Assembly: GCA_947095585.1 (NCBI GenBank) | Contig: OX352764.1 | Coordinates: 7,301,001 to 7,365,000 of the forward strand | Direction of reading: 5' to 3' | From: Nephrocerus scutellatus | Taxonomy: Eukaryota; Arthropoda; Insecta; Diptera; Pipunculidae | DNA length: 64,000 nt | Shown here: positions 46,741 to 60,269 of the stretch, in pieces | Layout: each line of letters begins with the position of its first letter | Numbering within the stretch: the stretch's first letter is position 1 | Notes under the pieces: model-generated | Database searches by the model: none | Told to the model about the DNA's origin: nothing | What the model saw: the letters and a program-made list of their open reading frames with translations, nothing else | Translations under genes and position numbers: made by a program

Positions 46741-48839
46741 AGTGTAACTCCAAGTTTCTGCAAGTTTCTTGAAAGGTGCGCTAATTATAAAAAAATTACA
46801 TGTATCGTTCGTTCGTAGGTTACCATAACAACAAAATCCAACTCGTGCATTTGGCTCGCAACAATTAGTTGTTGTCCTGCAAAGTTGAACTTTTTCCACT
46901 TGAAGTTAAGAAATTTTCCAAAACTCAAATTGCCAACGACACTCCACTGTCTTCGGTCTTGACTTTTTCCACCTAATGACAATAACAACGAAGTAATAAA
47001 GATATAAGACAAATATTCGCTCTCAAACGAGGACATCAGGTATGGCTTTAATTAACCTAACCTAATCCCTAACCCTATCATAATACTACCGACAACTCCA
47101 TACACCGTACAGCTTAACAACTCCAACAGCAACAACAACTGTCTGATTGAATCAAACTAACAGCCAATAACGAACAGCTGCTGGTCAATTTATCGAAGAA
47201 TAGTTACCTCTCTCTGGTTAACTTCAGTTTCATGGTACAACAAGGGAAGAAAAATGAAATAAAAAAACCGAGGAGAAAGGAAAAACAAAAAAAAAATGGA
47301 AACTCGAGAAAACTTCCAGCATCCTCCGGAAAGGGCAAATAAAATTGCGATCACAAATTATCGATAAGAGGAGCGAACAACAGCAGGAAAGGTATTGTTT
47401 CTCTGTACTCGCGTCTGAAGGACTCGAGCCAATAAAATCGATTTGGACGCAAAAAAAGTGGCAATAAAAAATTACAACAACAACAACAACAACAAGGAGA
47501 AACTAATGCGACTTCTCGTAACTCGTTCAGGAGAAAACAATGGAGCACCCGACGACCCGGAGCATTTGCAACAACCAGAAGACCAAAAATATCCTCATAT
47601 ATGGCATATGTATCGCAAAATACGAATGAACACTGGATGCTGGGTACTGAATACGGGTCTCCTCCTCATACTTCTCCCTCCTTCACCAACTCCTGTCCAT
47701 GCGGATTGACGCAATAAAATTACGATTGACTGCACCCGACATTGCTCGATTTCGATTACAATGTCCGGATGGCAGACGGCGGCGGCGATGCAATGCAAGG
47801 GCTCCTGCAGTCGTCTGTCCAGTGTCCACAATTGATTTTTGTCATCCCTATAACATGTTACGGGTCATTTAGCAATTGCTTCTGTGTGTTGTTTCCTCCT
47901 TGGCCTATTGTTCTGCTGCCCAACATCTAACCCGCATAAGTGCTGTTCGTAAGTTTGTTGGCTCTTTTTGCTGTGGTTGTTTATGGAGGCATCCTTTGCA
48001 CCTCTTCCAGGTGCACCTTGCTACACCAGTAGTTGTGTCCAATTAAGCTGGAATAAAATAACTCACACGAGTGTCAATGATGTGAATTTTGCCAGGACTC
48101 TGCTACGGTTCATCCACAAATTCTTCCCATTTTTCTGCAGGTTCTGCCGAAACTTCTCTCCCTCTCCTCTTTTCTCACGCAGTTCACATGGCATACAGAT
48201 GATATGATAATGATGACTTCTGCCAATGTAGGAACATGCCATCAGGAATAATGAAGGCAATATGTGTCAGCGTTCATCTTGTCGCATCGTTGCCGTTGAT
48301 TGAACGCACCCGTTTCGCCCATATGCTTCGTCGAGTACCTTACCTTCAGTTCGCGCCACACATATCGTACGAGGTGCGACAACAGTTGGCACTTCACAGT
48401 ACAGTCTCATCCCATCTGGCCCCACAGGCATTCGAATGGTGAAGATTGCCGTAAGTCTGTGGCTGCGCCGCTGTTTGAGGACGACAACAATTGGTATTCA
48501 CTGCGAACGCCAAGCGGGCTGGGATGGATTATCAAGAACAAATTTTTTTTTTTGACATTTGACGTTCTGCGTGTTTCGGGTGCTTGACGTGTTTTTCGAA
48601 ACAAGGGAAAGTGGTAGTGGAAGTGTTAGAGAATGTTAGATAGAGATGATAATCTTCGATGTGTGTGATTGCGGAATGTTCGTGTGTATTGATGACAATG
48701 TCAAATTCGTTGTGTCATATTTAAAAACCTACGTCCTGAGGCGATGTATGTAACAAACCGAAAAATGAGGCACTGTCTTGATTGGGTATCACAAATCACA
48801 AAATCAATATGAATGATGATGATGTTCTACCCAGTGGCC
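46741..48839. other. No gene seen; short (CAA)n at about 47474-47494
   Basis: Unique, partly GC-richer sequence (47.4-48.5 kb) with overlapping short frames on both strands. An acceptor-like CCATTTTTCTGCAG at about 48140 has no matching donor. Confidence 0.5.
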
Positions 48840-49600
48840 GACACTGCGGCTTTATTTCTGATTTACCCCCCCAGCCATCATCCGCATAAAAGCAAGTACG
48901 TCCCTGGTGTTCAACTTAATAAGCTTTGCTCGAGTAAGGATCTTCTTTTGAAGTACACTTCTTCTCAACCGCATTAGAGTCAGTGACTAGCAGAGAATAT
49001 GTTCCGTAGTTTTCTCCTCTAGACAGAGCCTGCACACTGTCTCTGGAGTATATGTATATCCAAGACACAATTACACATTAGAATGCTCATTAGCATTTTT
49101 AGACCTTACCTTAAGCAAGAAATCGCTAAGTCTATTACATTGTTAACCATTGAGTACTATCCTAATGAGATTTACAAAGTGCCTAAATTTTGCAGTGGCA
49201 GTAGCCCGATTGACTTCATAAAAGAGATTCGACTTTCTGAAAGACGGTGGTTGCGAGTACAATCGCAGTTGCATTGGCAGCAATCAATTTCTGACCAAAC
49301 AACCATCCTAGTTTGACATTGTTGTGCTTGGCCAGTGATTGCAGGGCGTTCATCACCTAACAACCCTTGAATCTATCGACAGTGCAGTGACTGAAGCGCT
49401 CCTATCTGAATTAATTCTGCTGCAGCCGTCCATAGCGTGAATTCCAGCTTAAAATACACTTGGATATTTACACTAAGACTTTGGTATTTGGTCCAAACAA
49501 CCAACCCACCAAACCCAGTCATGCCAGTGTACCAAAACAAGCTCCTCGGAACCTGAGTCGGTGCACCATTGCACCAACTTTTGTGATCCAATATTTACAC
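48840..49600 (-). mobile_element. LINE 3' relic: RNase H remnant and Cys/His tail
   Basis: The minus strand reads NALQSLAKHNNVKLGWLFGQ near 49.3 kb (cf. ...LAKHN-V-L-WVPGH of RNase H). ETVCRLCLEEKTTEHILC follows near 49.03 kb, then ILTRAKLIKLNTRDVLAFMR near 48.93 kb. The wording differs from the 1-752/13 kb and the 40/43 kb families, so it is probably a third RNase H-bearing LINE. Confidence 0.7.
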
Positions 49601-49783
49601 TTCAACCCTCAATAACCTATCAAAACAGGATTTTCTGCCCATTTTGCAGTATCCATTTTTGGGATTGAATTAAGCTTGAACTTTTTCGCTAGCTGTAGAT
49701 TGATTGAACAGCAGGCAGCCGTTTTCTTAAACTTCGCTTTACAAATACCCTTCAGCGTGACCAGATCGATTTTTATTACTTTA

Positions 49784-50250
49784 CTAGCTGACCCGATAGA
49801 CGTTGTGCTGCCCAACTTACAAGAAATTTGTTTGTGATCGTTTTGGGAATTTTTGCTATTGGAGCTATTTGAAAATAGGGCCCTCTAGGTTTTGGGGGTC
49901 TTTTTTAGGTCTTCTGAGGGCCTTTTTGGAGTCTTTTAATGGTCTTTTGCTGGTCTTTTGAAGATCTTTTGACGGTCTTTTTGGGTCTTTTGGAAAGTCA
50001 TTTGTGGATCTTTTGAAGGTTTTTTGTGGGTCCTTGGATGATCTTTTGGAGGTTTTTAAAGACTCTTTTATGATTCTTCTATTGGCCCTTTGGGGGTTTT
50101 TGGGGGTCCTTTGGGGTCTTTTGGAGATATTCTGGGAGTATTTTGAGGTTCTTTTGGGGGGTATTTTGTGATTATTTTTAGGGTCTTTCGAAGGTATCTT
50201 TATAATTATTTTAGGGGTTTTTGGGTATGTTAGGGGTCCTTTTGTTGAAA
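49784..50250 (-). mobile_element. Helitron-like 3' end with type A minisatellite (5' end not found)
   Basis: Read on the minus strand the element ends CACAACGTCTATCGGGTCAG then CTAG, followed by host T, which is a canonical Helitron CTRR end. About 110 bases inward match the right end of 6857-7571, including CGATCACAAACAAATTT and GGGCCCTATTTTCAAA. Inside is the GGTCTTTTGGGG minisatellite (49890-50240). The TCTATATATA 5' end seen at 6857 is absent here. Confidence 0.65.
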
Positions 50251-53039
50251 AAATTCAAAACGATTGACTTATTTGTTTTTCAGTCCACCAATATTGTCTT
50301 AAATACACGACTCACTCACTCACTAGCCACACAATATGGTGGCCAACCGGGTGGGTATTGGTAAACAACAACAAGTCAAAAACTACTAGTAAAGCAAAGA
50401 TATGAAGAGGTTATTGCCAGGCGATTGCTTCTATGACAGTTATTAGATGGATTCGCATATCGTCAGTAATTCAGGACAGGAAAGGACAGACACATCAAAT
50501 AAGTTTTCTTAACTTCATTAACTTCAGTAAATTATTATCACATGTTCTGCCATATAGGCGTCTACAGACCCACAAGGCCCTTTTGGCACGTTCTCTAACC
50601 AAACTTAAATGGTCATTCCAGTTTATCTCTTTTCATACCTTATCCTTCTCCTTACTCGACTTATCTTCTCCAGAACGGTCTTACTGGAGTTGATCGAAAG
50701 ATTCTTCCTGTCGCACCATTCCAGTAAATGTGTGCCAACTTTAGAAATGTCCAAGACAATATTGCAATAAACTAAAGTCATGAGGTCATACTAAATTACC
50801 ATATAACCTGCGACTCATTTAGATCAAGAAGGAGATTGCCAGGTCCACACTTAAGGTGAGAGAACTCCTTATTGTTCTTCTCTGTATTCCGAATATTGAA
50901 AAATAGAAAATATGATTAATATTCCTTAGCTTCGATCTTAGCTCACTTTGATCTCCCTGACTTCAACTACTAACTTTATAGCTTCCATCTGAATGTTTAT
51001 TCTGAATTTATTTAATAATTTGGTGGGTTTTTCCCTCGGGAAGAAACAAGAGACAAAAATAAGTAAATTGAAAAAATGAGTCACCCACCCGCTTTTCCAC
51101 AATCTGAACTGAGGAGGATGTTTCAACTTTGCAAAAGGCAAAGGAGATGAAGGCATCGGTGCATTTGTGATTAAACAACGCACTCGCGGACGGACGATAT
51201 TAATGTTGGAACAATTATTACCGAACCGTATGATTGATGTACTTGAGAAGAGGAGCAGCGTAAATGTCAACTGTCAGCACAACGCGAATCGAGTTGAGTG
51301 ATGCGTGACGTGAGTGCGTCGCTCCATTGCTGGGTGCTCCACTGGTAGGAGTTGGCTTCGCATTTATGAATATTCATTATCATATTAATCTTCAATTTAA
51401 TTAACAATTAATGAAATGCAATGATATGAAGTCGAAAGACGCTCATGGAAAGGAACGTCTGTTGTCTTTCTCGCTTTTCCTTTGGCATGGTATGATGTGG
51501 CATTTCGAAATTAGCATCCAAACATCTGTTGTAGTTAAAATAACACTCATTTTTGAAATGTGAGAAATATTATGTTGAAAAATTGAAAGAGTGACTGATA
51601 GTCCAATCTTGAAGCACGAGACCGAAACTTGCTTATTTCTGTACTTACACTATAAGTACGATAAATTTTTTTTAACTTCAGCACACATAAATCCATCTCT
51701 CATCGTTATCATTGATACCAGTAGCCGCCTCTTCAATTACACTTCACCAAAAAAACACCCTTCAAATAAGAGGAGGAACAAATCAATCATTCATCACCGA
51801 ATTCTCTTGAGTACCAAAATAAACGATTAGGTTGCAGGGCGCAATCCGAAATTAATTAGGAGAACTATTTTGTAATGCTATTAAGGTCAGGTCAGCATCA
51901 GAAACTGTGTATCTTTCATCTGCCAAAGAAACCCAATGGTTGACTTGGTAGATATTCCCTTAAAAAGTCACTAAATCGAATGAAAAATTGGAAAACGACC
52001 CAAACGATGTCAAATGATTCCTTAGACATTCCATTGCTCGCCAGAAAACGGAAGGAGATCGCGATCAATCTTTCATTCAGAAAGAATTCATTACACAACA
52101 GTCCCTATTAGCGCCTTCTCTGCCTCATCATTATGTTTGTTTACATTTTCGTCCTCTGAACTAAACAACAACCATTGATACACCATGATACGCATCATTC
52201 AGCTGGTAGCACCCTTTTCCAATTGGCAAGCAGGCATCAGGCAATTAAGCGCCAAGCTAATTTGTCCCTCATCGGTGGTATCCTTCCTGTCCTTCACTTT
52301 TGATTCTTTACTTAGGGGGACTCAGGGAATCAATTTTCAACTCGCATTAAACCATTTGTTTGTCCGCCACTTTATAATGCTAACCATACTGCGTGAAAAG
52401 AAGACACTATGTTTGTGTTCATGCGAGTATGTGTGTGACGCCTCTTCAAATTGGAAACATCAACAAGACATCACATCACATCAATCCCGCTCCCATTTGC
52501 TGACGATGGTATAGATTCCATCTGACATTGTTGATATTCTGTTAACATATTTCCAGCGGCTACAGCTAAGAAGAAGAAGTCGTGGTGTCGCGCCGCCGCC
52601 GGCCGCTCATTTGATTGATTCCATTCGAAAACAATTCCGTTTCGGATATTCCAATGTCCATATGTTTGAAGCAGTTTCGCCGTAGGGTCTGAACAGGGCC
52701 GTTTTGGGACAATTAAGGGCAAATAAATTGGAAAAAATGTAGGATTAAGGAAAGGTCGAAATGGTGTAGTGTGTTTTATTATTCGACCCAAGTCAGAATG
52801 TATTAGGTTTTGTGTGGTAAAAAAAATGCATTACTTCAATTTGCAAACATATTACGCCCCGTTTTGGCACGAAAAAGGCGAAGCAAACTAAAATACGGAC
52901 TGATATTTCGTCAAAATTCAAACAGAAGTCTGTTTTCTATTTCCTTTATCATCCCGCAGAAAACACACAATCGTTTTGCTAAACATTTCGTCAAACTTCT
53001 CAATAGAACCCTTAATTAAATTATAAAACTATAAAACGG
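50251..53039. other. No gene seen
   Basis: Unique AT-rich intronic sequence. Frames of up to 110 codons occur (50938-51270 -, 52185-52514 +, 52471-52791 -) without recognisable domains or splice signals. Confidence 0.5.
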
Positions 53040-53690
53040 ACTTTCTCTCAACACCTTACCTTTGATAGCTCTTAAAGCTTAAGCTTCCTATAACTTTTAA
53101 ACTTTGACACATTGGTCTTCTAGCCCGAATTATGTCTGGCCTTTAAAATATTTATGATAAACCCACCTAAGATTTTAAATCCTTTAAAATTTTGACATTT
53201 AAGACCCAATAAGGGATAGACTCCCTTGAGGTTGAAATATTCAAATATTTGACTTTAAGTTGCCCTTTGATCCAAAATTGTGAACCCTAACCCGCCACTC
53301 TTTGACGATTGATTAACCTTTATACTATATATATATATCTTTACATATGAAAGCCCTCATCGTCTTTAAAACTTTTGAAATTTTGACGTTTAAAACTTTA
53401 TACGGCCTCTAACCTTTAACGTTGAACTCTCCTACGACCTCAAACCTCTGAAATTTGAACCATAAGATCCTAAAACTTTCAACGACTGATTTTTAGTCGC
53501 CATTTGATAAAAAATCTTTGCAATTTTTGACACCTAAACCACCACCATTTGACGGTTTGATTCATCTTTCATTATCAAAACTTTGAAATTTTCACGTTTA
53601 AGCCCCCAACGACTTTAAATCTTTGGAAATTTTGAGGTTTAAGACGTTATACGGCCTCTAACCTTTAAGCGCTTTAACCACTCTATAAAA
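53040..53690 (+). repeat. Degenerate tandem repeat (TTTGAAATTTTGACGTTTAA-like)
   Basis: Short units around AACTTTGAAATTTTGACGTT alternate with GGCCTCTAACCTTTAA. A longer unit containing TATACGGCCTCTAACCTTTA occurs at about 53400 and 53650, roughly 250 bases apart. Confidence 0.6.
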
Positions 53691-53694
53691 ATTT

Positions 53695-54200
53695 GGAAGG
53701 TCTTGAGGTAGTTCTAAGAGGTTTTTGAAGGGTCTTTAGTGGAGTCTTGGCTTGGAGAGGGCTTTGAGGCGGTCTTGAGGTGGTCTGAGTGGGGTATTGA
53801 GAGGGTTTTGAGAGGCTCTTGAGTGGCCTTGAGAGAATCTTAGGAGGGTCTTAAGGGAGTCTTGTGGAGGTTATGGGAGGGTCCTGAGTGGGATCTTGAG
53901 CGCGTCTTGAAATGGTATTGAAGTTGTTTTGAGAGGATTTTGAGGAGGTCTTTAGGGCGTCTTCATTGGGCTCTTGACGGGGTCTTGAAGGCGTCATGAG
54001 AGTCTCTTAAGGTGGCATAAGGGGGTTCATAATGGGATTTGAGTGGGCTCTAGAGGTGGTTCAAAGGGGGTCTTGACGGGGTCTTGAGTGATGCCTTGTG
54101 ATGGTTTTGAGACAGTCTTGAGGGGGTTTGGAAAGGATCTTGAAGTGGTCCTGAGGGAGTTGATTGAGTGGGTTTTTGAGGTGGTTCTTGAGGAGATATT
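53695..54200 (-). repeat. Type B minisatellite (GGTCTTGAGGGGG on + strand)
   Basis: About 500 bases of diverged 13-15 base units, the reverse complement of the tract at 32285-32990. No 200-bp higher-order unit is evident here. Confidence 0.8.
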
Positions 54201-56184
54201 TTATATAAAATATCGTTATCAAATTTTTTGCACGATATCGTATTACTTATCTGATATGAACTAACATGTTTAGACCTCGTGAGTCCCAGCACTCACATTT
54301 TTTTTTTCAAAATTAACCCGATTCTTCGAATCAAAACAAAGGAATTATTAATTTTAACAAATTATTATATTTGTATATATTAACAATTTTAAGAAAAGAT
54401 AAACCTTCATAAGCTACATGACAAGAAAATATATTTCAAATGTTCTAAACTTAAATATTAAAAAGTCACTGCCAGGATTCTGGTCCATGCTCCAACATTC
54501 CTGCCCTTGTCATCTGAATATCAACAGTCAACTTGACGGTAATAGATACCAACTTTTGGCCAGGCGTCATTCAGTGATCTCCGTGACATGATGAGTGTCG
54601 AGCAGACTGACTGACTTACTATCTGGTGGGGGGAAACTATAGAAAGTCAGTTGTTGTCGTTGTTGTTAAATCTCAAATCAAATTGAACGACGAAAGTGTT
54701 TACACATTCACCCAAGGGTTCTGGGTGAGAGCATTCGCTGTTTGCTGTCACAAGGGGTTGTTGTACGTTGCGTCGCGTCCTGTATCTCAATGTCAGTAAA
54801 GCGCGCCACGATACGGTCCCGGTCATTGAACATAAGTGTGAAGGAAAAGTGCAGCATTTAAAGAGTGCAGGGTGAATTGTTATTTTTATTGCAATCGGAT
54901 ACCTTCTTTTAAATGTTTGCCACCATCGCCATAACCATTTAACCGCGATGTTAAACGACACTTGGACATTTCGTCGTCGTCGTAAACAATCAGCAGGAGG
55001 ATTCCAGCATTGACATGGAATTGTGTGTGTGTATCTGTATGTATATTCTTTTTTTTTTCTTGACAGTGGATCTTCCGTGGAATGTTGGCGCTAAACAATT
55101 TTCAATTTTGTTTAATTTAACGATTTGCAATGGACATGAAACCTAAAGCAAGATGACAGCATGACAATGATGAATTCCTTAGTTGTTCAAGATCCTTTGC
55201 AGTCCGTCGTCTGCCACATAACATTAACCGTTAATATGCAATGTATTTTGCGAGTAATGAAGGTAAACTGACGAACGAATGAAAATTAAATGATTTAGCT
55301 CGTGAGTATCCTCGATGATGGTGATGTGGCGTCAGTATCCTTGATGATGGTGATGTGAGCGCTGACGCAGGAATTTCAATTAATTGTGTTGTTGGTGAAA
55401 TGGCGGTTTTCCGAGCTCGGTAATAGTCATCATTTGATTCTTTGATTGCAGTCGTTGTTGTTTGGTAGTTGCTCTTTCTTTATGGAATGTCTGGAGGAAT
55501 CCATTTGCTATTTTATACAAACACATAACAGCGCAAAATGAGCACCTCCGGTACATCAGACGGTTTTAATGTGTCTTGTCAATGAAGTTACTGTTTGCAC
55601 CATAACTTTATGTCGGTGTTACGATCTGCACTTCGAGTTACATGGTGGCCTATCGGCTGGTTTCTTTTTAAAACTGTATCATTTTCGGTTTCTCTTGTTG
55701 CGATCTTCATTGTCGATGAAAACTGTGCCGCCATTCTAAAAATCACAACAAACAGTTCCACGCTAAAGGTGCTTTGGCTTCTCTATGATCAAAACGAAGT
55801 TGATTCAAAAGAAACCAGCCATATGAACACCCCATGAAAAAAATTAAAATTTCAACAAAAATTTAGTAGGAAAGACAATGGGTCATATGAATAAATCTGA
55901 GACAATACCGTTATCGTGGAACCTCTGATCACTGTATGGAGTTCGAGCTAAGAGTATCATTTACTAAGTGGACATAACCGTAATCTATGGCATGGGGTGG
56001 ACGGGGTATGTTGTTTTAAAAATGTCAAAATATGACATATACTACAGCTGTCATTTTTTACATCATGAATACTCGCGGTGAGCTTTCTAGTTAACAAAAG
56101 AACGAAATCCCTTATTGTTGGCTTTAAAGCAATAAGTAACTGGCTATGAACCCTTTATGTGCGCGGCAAAGCCTCATACACGTT
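54201..56184. other. No gene seen
   Basis: Unique sequence. A short tandem duplication (TATCCT-GATGATGGTGATGTG) lies at about 55307-55350. Confidence 0.5.
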
Positions 56185-56800
56185 CCCGCACTTTAAGAAG
56201 ATATCACTATCGGGCCAATTTGGACTCTACAACTGCCTCCGACAAGAGGCTGGACTGGCCTGTGTTCTCTTCAATCAGATCAGAGTCTCTGATATAACGG
56301 GTAGAGGAACTATTCTTAATAAGTATATTTAAACACCAACTTACGCAGACAGCATCGACATCATTGGTAGAAACCCAAGAGTTGTACAAGAAGCGTTTAT
56401 CCAGATCGAGCGGAAGGCACAAAATCTGAGGCTGCACATAAATGTGAACTAAAAGGTAGCCAATTCTGCAAGCAGATAATCCATACATATGAATCCGACA
56501 CTTGGGTGCATAGCAAAAAGCACTTAGACCTGTTGGACGCATTTAAGATGAGGAAAGTTTTACGGAGAATTGTTGGCCCGGAAGAAGGACTCTGACGACT
56601 CTGTAGCGATGATATCTACGGGTGTTACTGCTATGTCGACATTGTGAAGAGAATTGAGCGTCGGTGCGCAAGACACCCAAATCACATGAGCGAAGATGAT
56701 CCTGGTCAGAGATGTCCTTCCATTAGGAATTATGAGACACGGCATTGAGGCAGTAAATATGTCCAGTGGTTTCGGTGTAATGCTCTTACATACATATGCA
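56185..56800 (+). mobile_element. RTE-like LINE relic with mutated YADD (YADS)
   Basis: GLACVLFN is followed by TYADSIDIIGRNPRVVQEAF, where the second catalytic Asp is Ser (56342-56353). LRLHIN, then in other frames LLDAFKMRKVLRRIVGPEE and CYVDIVKRIERRCARHPNHM then SEDDPGQRC follow. Same group as 45.5-46.7 kb, more decayed. Confidence 0.8.
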
Positions 56801-56804
56801 CCAA

Positions 56805-57279
56805 TATCTCAAGATTGACAGACAGACAGAAATGGGAACAGCCACTTGAAATTTGATTGGTATTAGGGTGCCAATGACTCGCCCGACATGTTGAATCATG
56901 TCGGAGTACCAAGCGAACATATGGTGTTAATATGGCTTTGATACATCCAGTGGTTTAGTCGTGATGACGTATTTCATGCCGGATGACATGTCGATTCCAG
57001 CGCCACCTACCGGGTCCAAAAAAACACAAACTTATCGGAGCACCAAACGAACTTTTGGCATGAATATCGATACGTTCAGTGGTTTAGGCATGATGCGATT
57101 ACAACGATATTCACCAAAAGATCAACCACATTTACGTAAATATCTCTACTCCAACGCCACCTAACGGGCCCAAAAAAAACATGAACTTATCGGAACACCA
57201 AACGTGAATAGTGTGAATATGGCTTAGGAGTGGCGCCGTTACGTACAAACGCACAATAATTTTTATATATAAAGATGAC
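56805..57279 (-). mobile_element. Helitron-like repeat with ~150-bp internal tandem units
   Basis: The minus strand starts TCTTTATATATAAAAATTAT, a Helitron-like 5' end. Internally, a unit with CGCCACCTA-CGGG-CCAAAA, CTTATCGGA-CACCAAACG and TCAGTGGTTTAG occurs at about 57000 and 57152, with a partial third near 56890. The leftmost ~90 bases recur at 60270-60365. No CTRR end was found. Confidence 0.5.
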
Positions 57280-59562
57280 TGCAGTCTATGGCTCGGATTG
57301 TGGCCGGAATTGTAAAGTGCACTTAGCAATAACTTATAGCTTATACTAAAGCTTTTGTTACTTTTTATTGCGAGCCCGAAGGGCGAAGCTTATATTCAAA
57401 GGACATGAAAATGTTTTCAGCGAACGTGTGTCCGTTTTTACGTTTGTTTGCCGTGTCCTGTATCTCGGCTTCTATCAGTGAAAATTTTATGGGACTTGTT
57501 CTAAAACAATTGGTTAGCGCTCGGCTTGCGATGGCATAATTTTTTCATTAGTAAGGGTTACTACCCCTGAGGAAACTGAAAAATACTAAATCTACGCTGC
57601 GTAATCGATTTTGAAAAATTAAATGTGGATTTTGCAATCTATTTCAGAAATCGCTTATGACAGAAAGACTTATCGCTTATGAATGAAAGACCTACATTTA
57701 ACGTTGCATACTTTTAGGCTTTTAAGATGATTGAGTCCTTAGACTGAATAACAACTAAATATACATACACGGAAGCTCTCATCTAATTGATTGAATTTCA
57801 TTTACATGAAAAAACGATAACTTTGAAGGACTTTCGCCCTTACACTCCGTGAAAATGACTATTACTTAATTTTTCTTCTTCTCTACACAAATAATAACGA
57901 AATAATAAATGACAAATTACTAATTAGGGATGATGGAAATCTATAGCTGCACCCTTCTTTCAAATAATCAGCGTAGTTGACATAGACACTCGATAGGGTA
58001 ACACGAAACAAAACAAAAAAACATTTTCCCACCATAATCACTGACCCATGCTTCACCACGAACTCTGTCTGTCTGCCTGTCTGCTTGTCTGTCTATCATT
58101 ATCTTATAACCATCGTGCGCCTATTGACTATTGACCTGGTCGAGCTCACCCTTGCAGGTAGAGACAATTCACAATCCACCTTTCAAATTGGCCTAATTTG
58201 ACTTTTCTAACGATCTGTATCGAAATCAGGATAATCATTACTCCAGGGGATAGAGAGGTTGACTGTCAGTCAAGTCAGATAGTCAGCCATGCGGTGGTAG
58301 ATTTTCAAACATAAGACTTTGCGCTCTATTCAACTATAGCCAACACCTCTCGTTATGTGGTGGTGTGTCCTTTTGTACAAGTGAATCAGAGAGATTTTAT
58401 AAGAAAAAAAAAACCACCAACACTTAAAAAGGAGAAATCAGGACGACAAAGATATTAGGAATACAACCCTTACACCTGCTGCATTTATTCGTCCTTGACA
58501 GTTTAAACAACAACAAGGGGAAAGGCGCACGTTTTCCACCCTCTATGAGACAAGAAATGACTTCGCATATATGCACTCCATGGACACGTTTATGATGTCC
58601 ACATCCGGAGTAGCTGAAGTATCCGCGAAGAGGAAACATTGATTTATCCTTCAACAGCCGCAGTAAATGCAAACACCGCAAGTGTGCACTTCATTTATTT
58701 GTTGTTGTGCTGTTGTTGTTGTGATGGAAGTAAACAAATGCATTATGCGTAGTAGTTATTGCATCAAGAGGATTTATGTGACGCGTTTGTTCCATCACGT
58801 TGATAGGGTTGGGTGGGGTGCTAAGCTGCCATCAAAGAATTACTTCGTTGGTGAAGTGATGACTGGATTAAACGACTAAACACCAGCAAGGATGAGAACA
58901 ACTCCCTGCCTTGCTCTGTCTCTCCTTCGCTCTCTCTCCTTCTAACTCGTAGATTCTTCAAACTTTAAAGCAAAATACTTTCCGAGGAATTACTTCAGTT
59001 TCGAGAGTTGTTTTTTGAAGTTTTGCTTATGCATTTGCACGAAGCTTTTTTGCAGCGCATTTGCCTACTTGCAACTTCAAATGCCTTCGAGGACATTTAT
59101 TCCAATATTTATAGATCGTTATGAGAAATGGATTCTTCACAGCACAGGAGGATGCTTAACGACTGTGTACTGTGAGTACGAGGTACTTAAGGATGTGATA
59201 AGGATATGTTACTGCGGATGCGTTAAGTGGTTCCAGTTTGTTTTTAAAAGTAAATTCTATCATTTCTGAACAGCGCTCAATATGAAAAAGTAGGGGGTCT
59301 TAGACAGAGCACCGCTTGCCATGCCAGATATCCAATTTTCTCTAACAGAATGTCATGCCAGATGTGATAAAAGTCGGCTATGTTACCACATCCACAAGAA
59401 TGGAAAACCATAAAGCAGGGCTAACATTATAGAATGACGTCCTATATCCTATCTTCCGTTCTCTTAGAGCGCGCGCCTAAAGCTATTCATCAACAATCTG
59501 ATTAGCCTCTATCAGTCTAGTTATTCATTTCGCCATCATATCATAGTCCATATTGATCTTCT
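57280..59562. other. No gene seen
   Basis: A palindrome-like GCGAGCCCGAAGGGCGAAGC sits at about 57370 and may mark a further short repeat. The remainder is unique sequence. Confidence 0.45.
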
Positions 59563-59626
59563 CGATTCACAAGTGGTAGTGCATTGTACTAACGAGCGGA
59601 AAGCTCGAAGTTCGAATCCCATAAAA
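59563..59626 (+). repeat. tRNA-like SINE head
   Basis: TTCACAAGTGGTAGTGCATT (box A-like) is followed 40 bases later by AAGTTCGAATCCC (good box B). The flanks do not pair into a full acceptor stem. The following sequence does not match the 28-kb SINE, so it would be a different family. Confidence 0.45.
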
Positions 59627-60269
59627 ACAGCAAAAAAGTTTTTTACACGCCCATAGATGAAAGTGACTGTCTCGAAAGTAGGCCTTATCCACACACACGT
59701 GTGTTAACATAGAAAATACTATTGTTATTTACTGCGGTCTCAGCGAACAGACATTTACAGAGTAGTTTTGCATTACGCATGAGCAGATTAGCAGAATAAT
59801 TCATTTGGTCGTGTGAAAAATAGCGTACATTACTCGCTGAAAAGTGCCTATCGAATGCTGGTTAGATTGTCGCACTCGGCTGCCACCTAGTGCTTGAAGC
59901 TTCTAACTCGCAAGATAACTAACTATACTATTTTTTTAATTGCCACCGATATGCTTCATAATCGGTTATTGCAAAAATAGCATGACACTGCACGGAAAAT
60001 CAATGGAGCGATAATTGCTGAGGTATTTAATTTTTTCAAGCAATGAATCCACCGAGGACTAGCTCCCCACCGTGTCCATAACAAGTACACTATACATTAT
60101 TTTTTAGGCATATTCGTAGTTAAGTGAAATACGCTTGCCCACTTCGAACTTCCCGTTCACCCTTGCTCTGAGTCGGACGTCCTAGGATGATTCTCCTGAA
60201 TCACCACATATTAATTTTGGCTAATATCTTCGGGCCTCCAGTCCTTCCGATGTACACATTTCTATAGGT

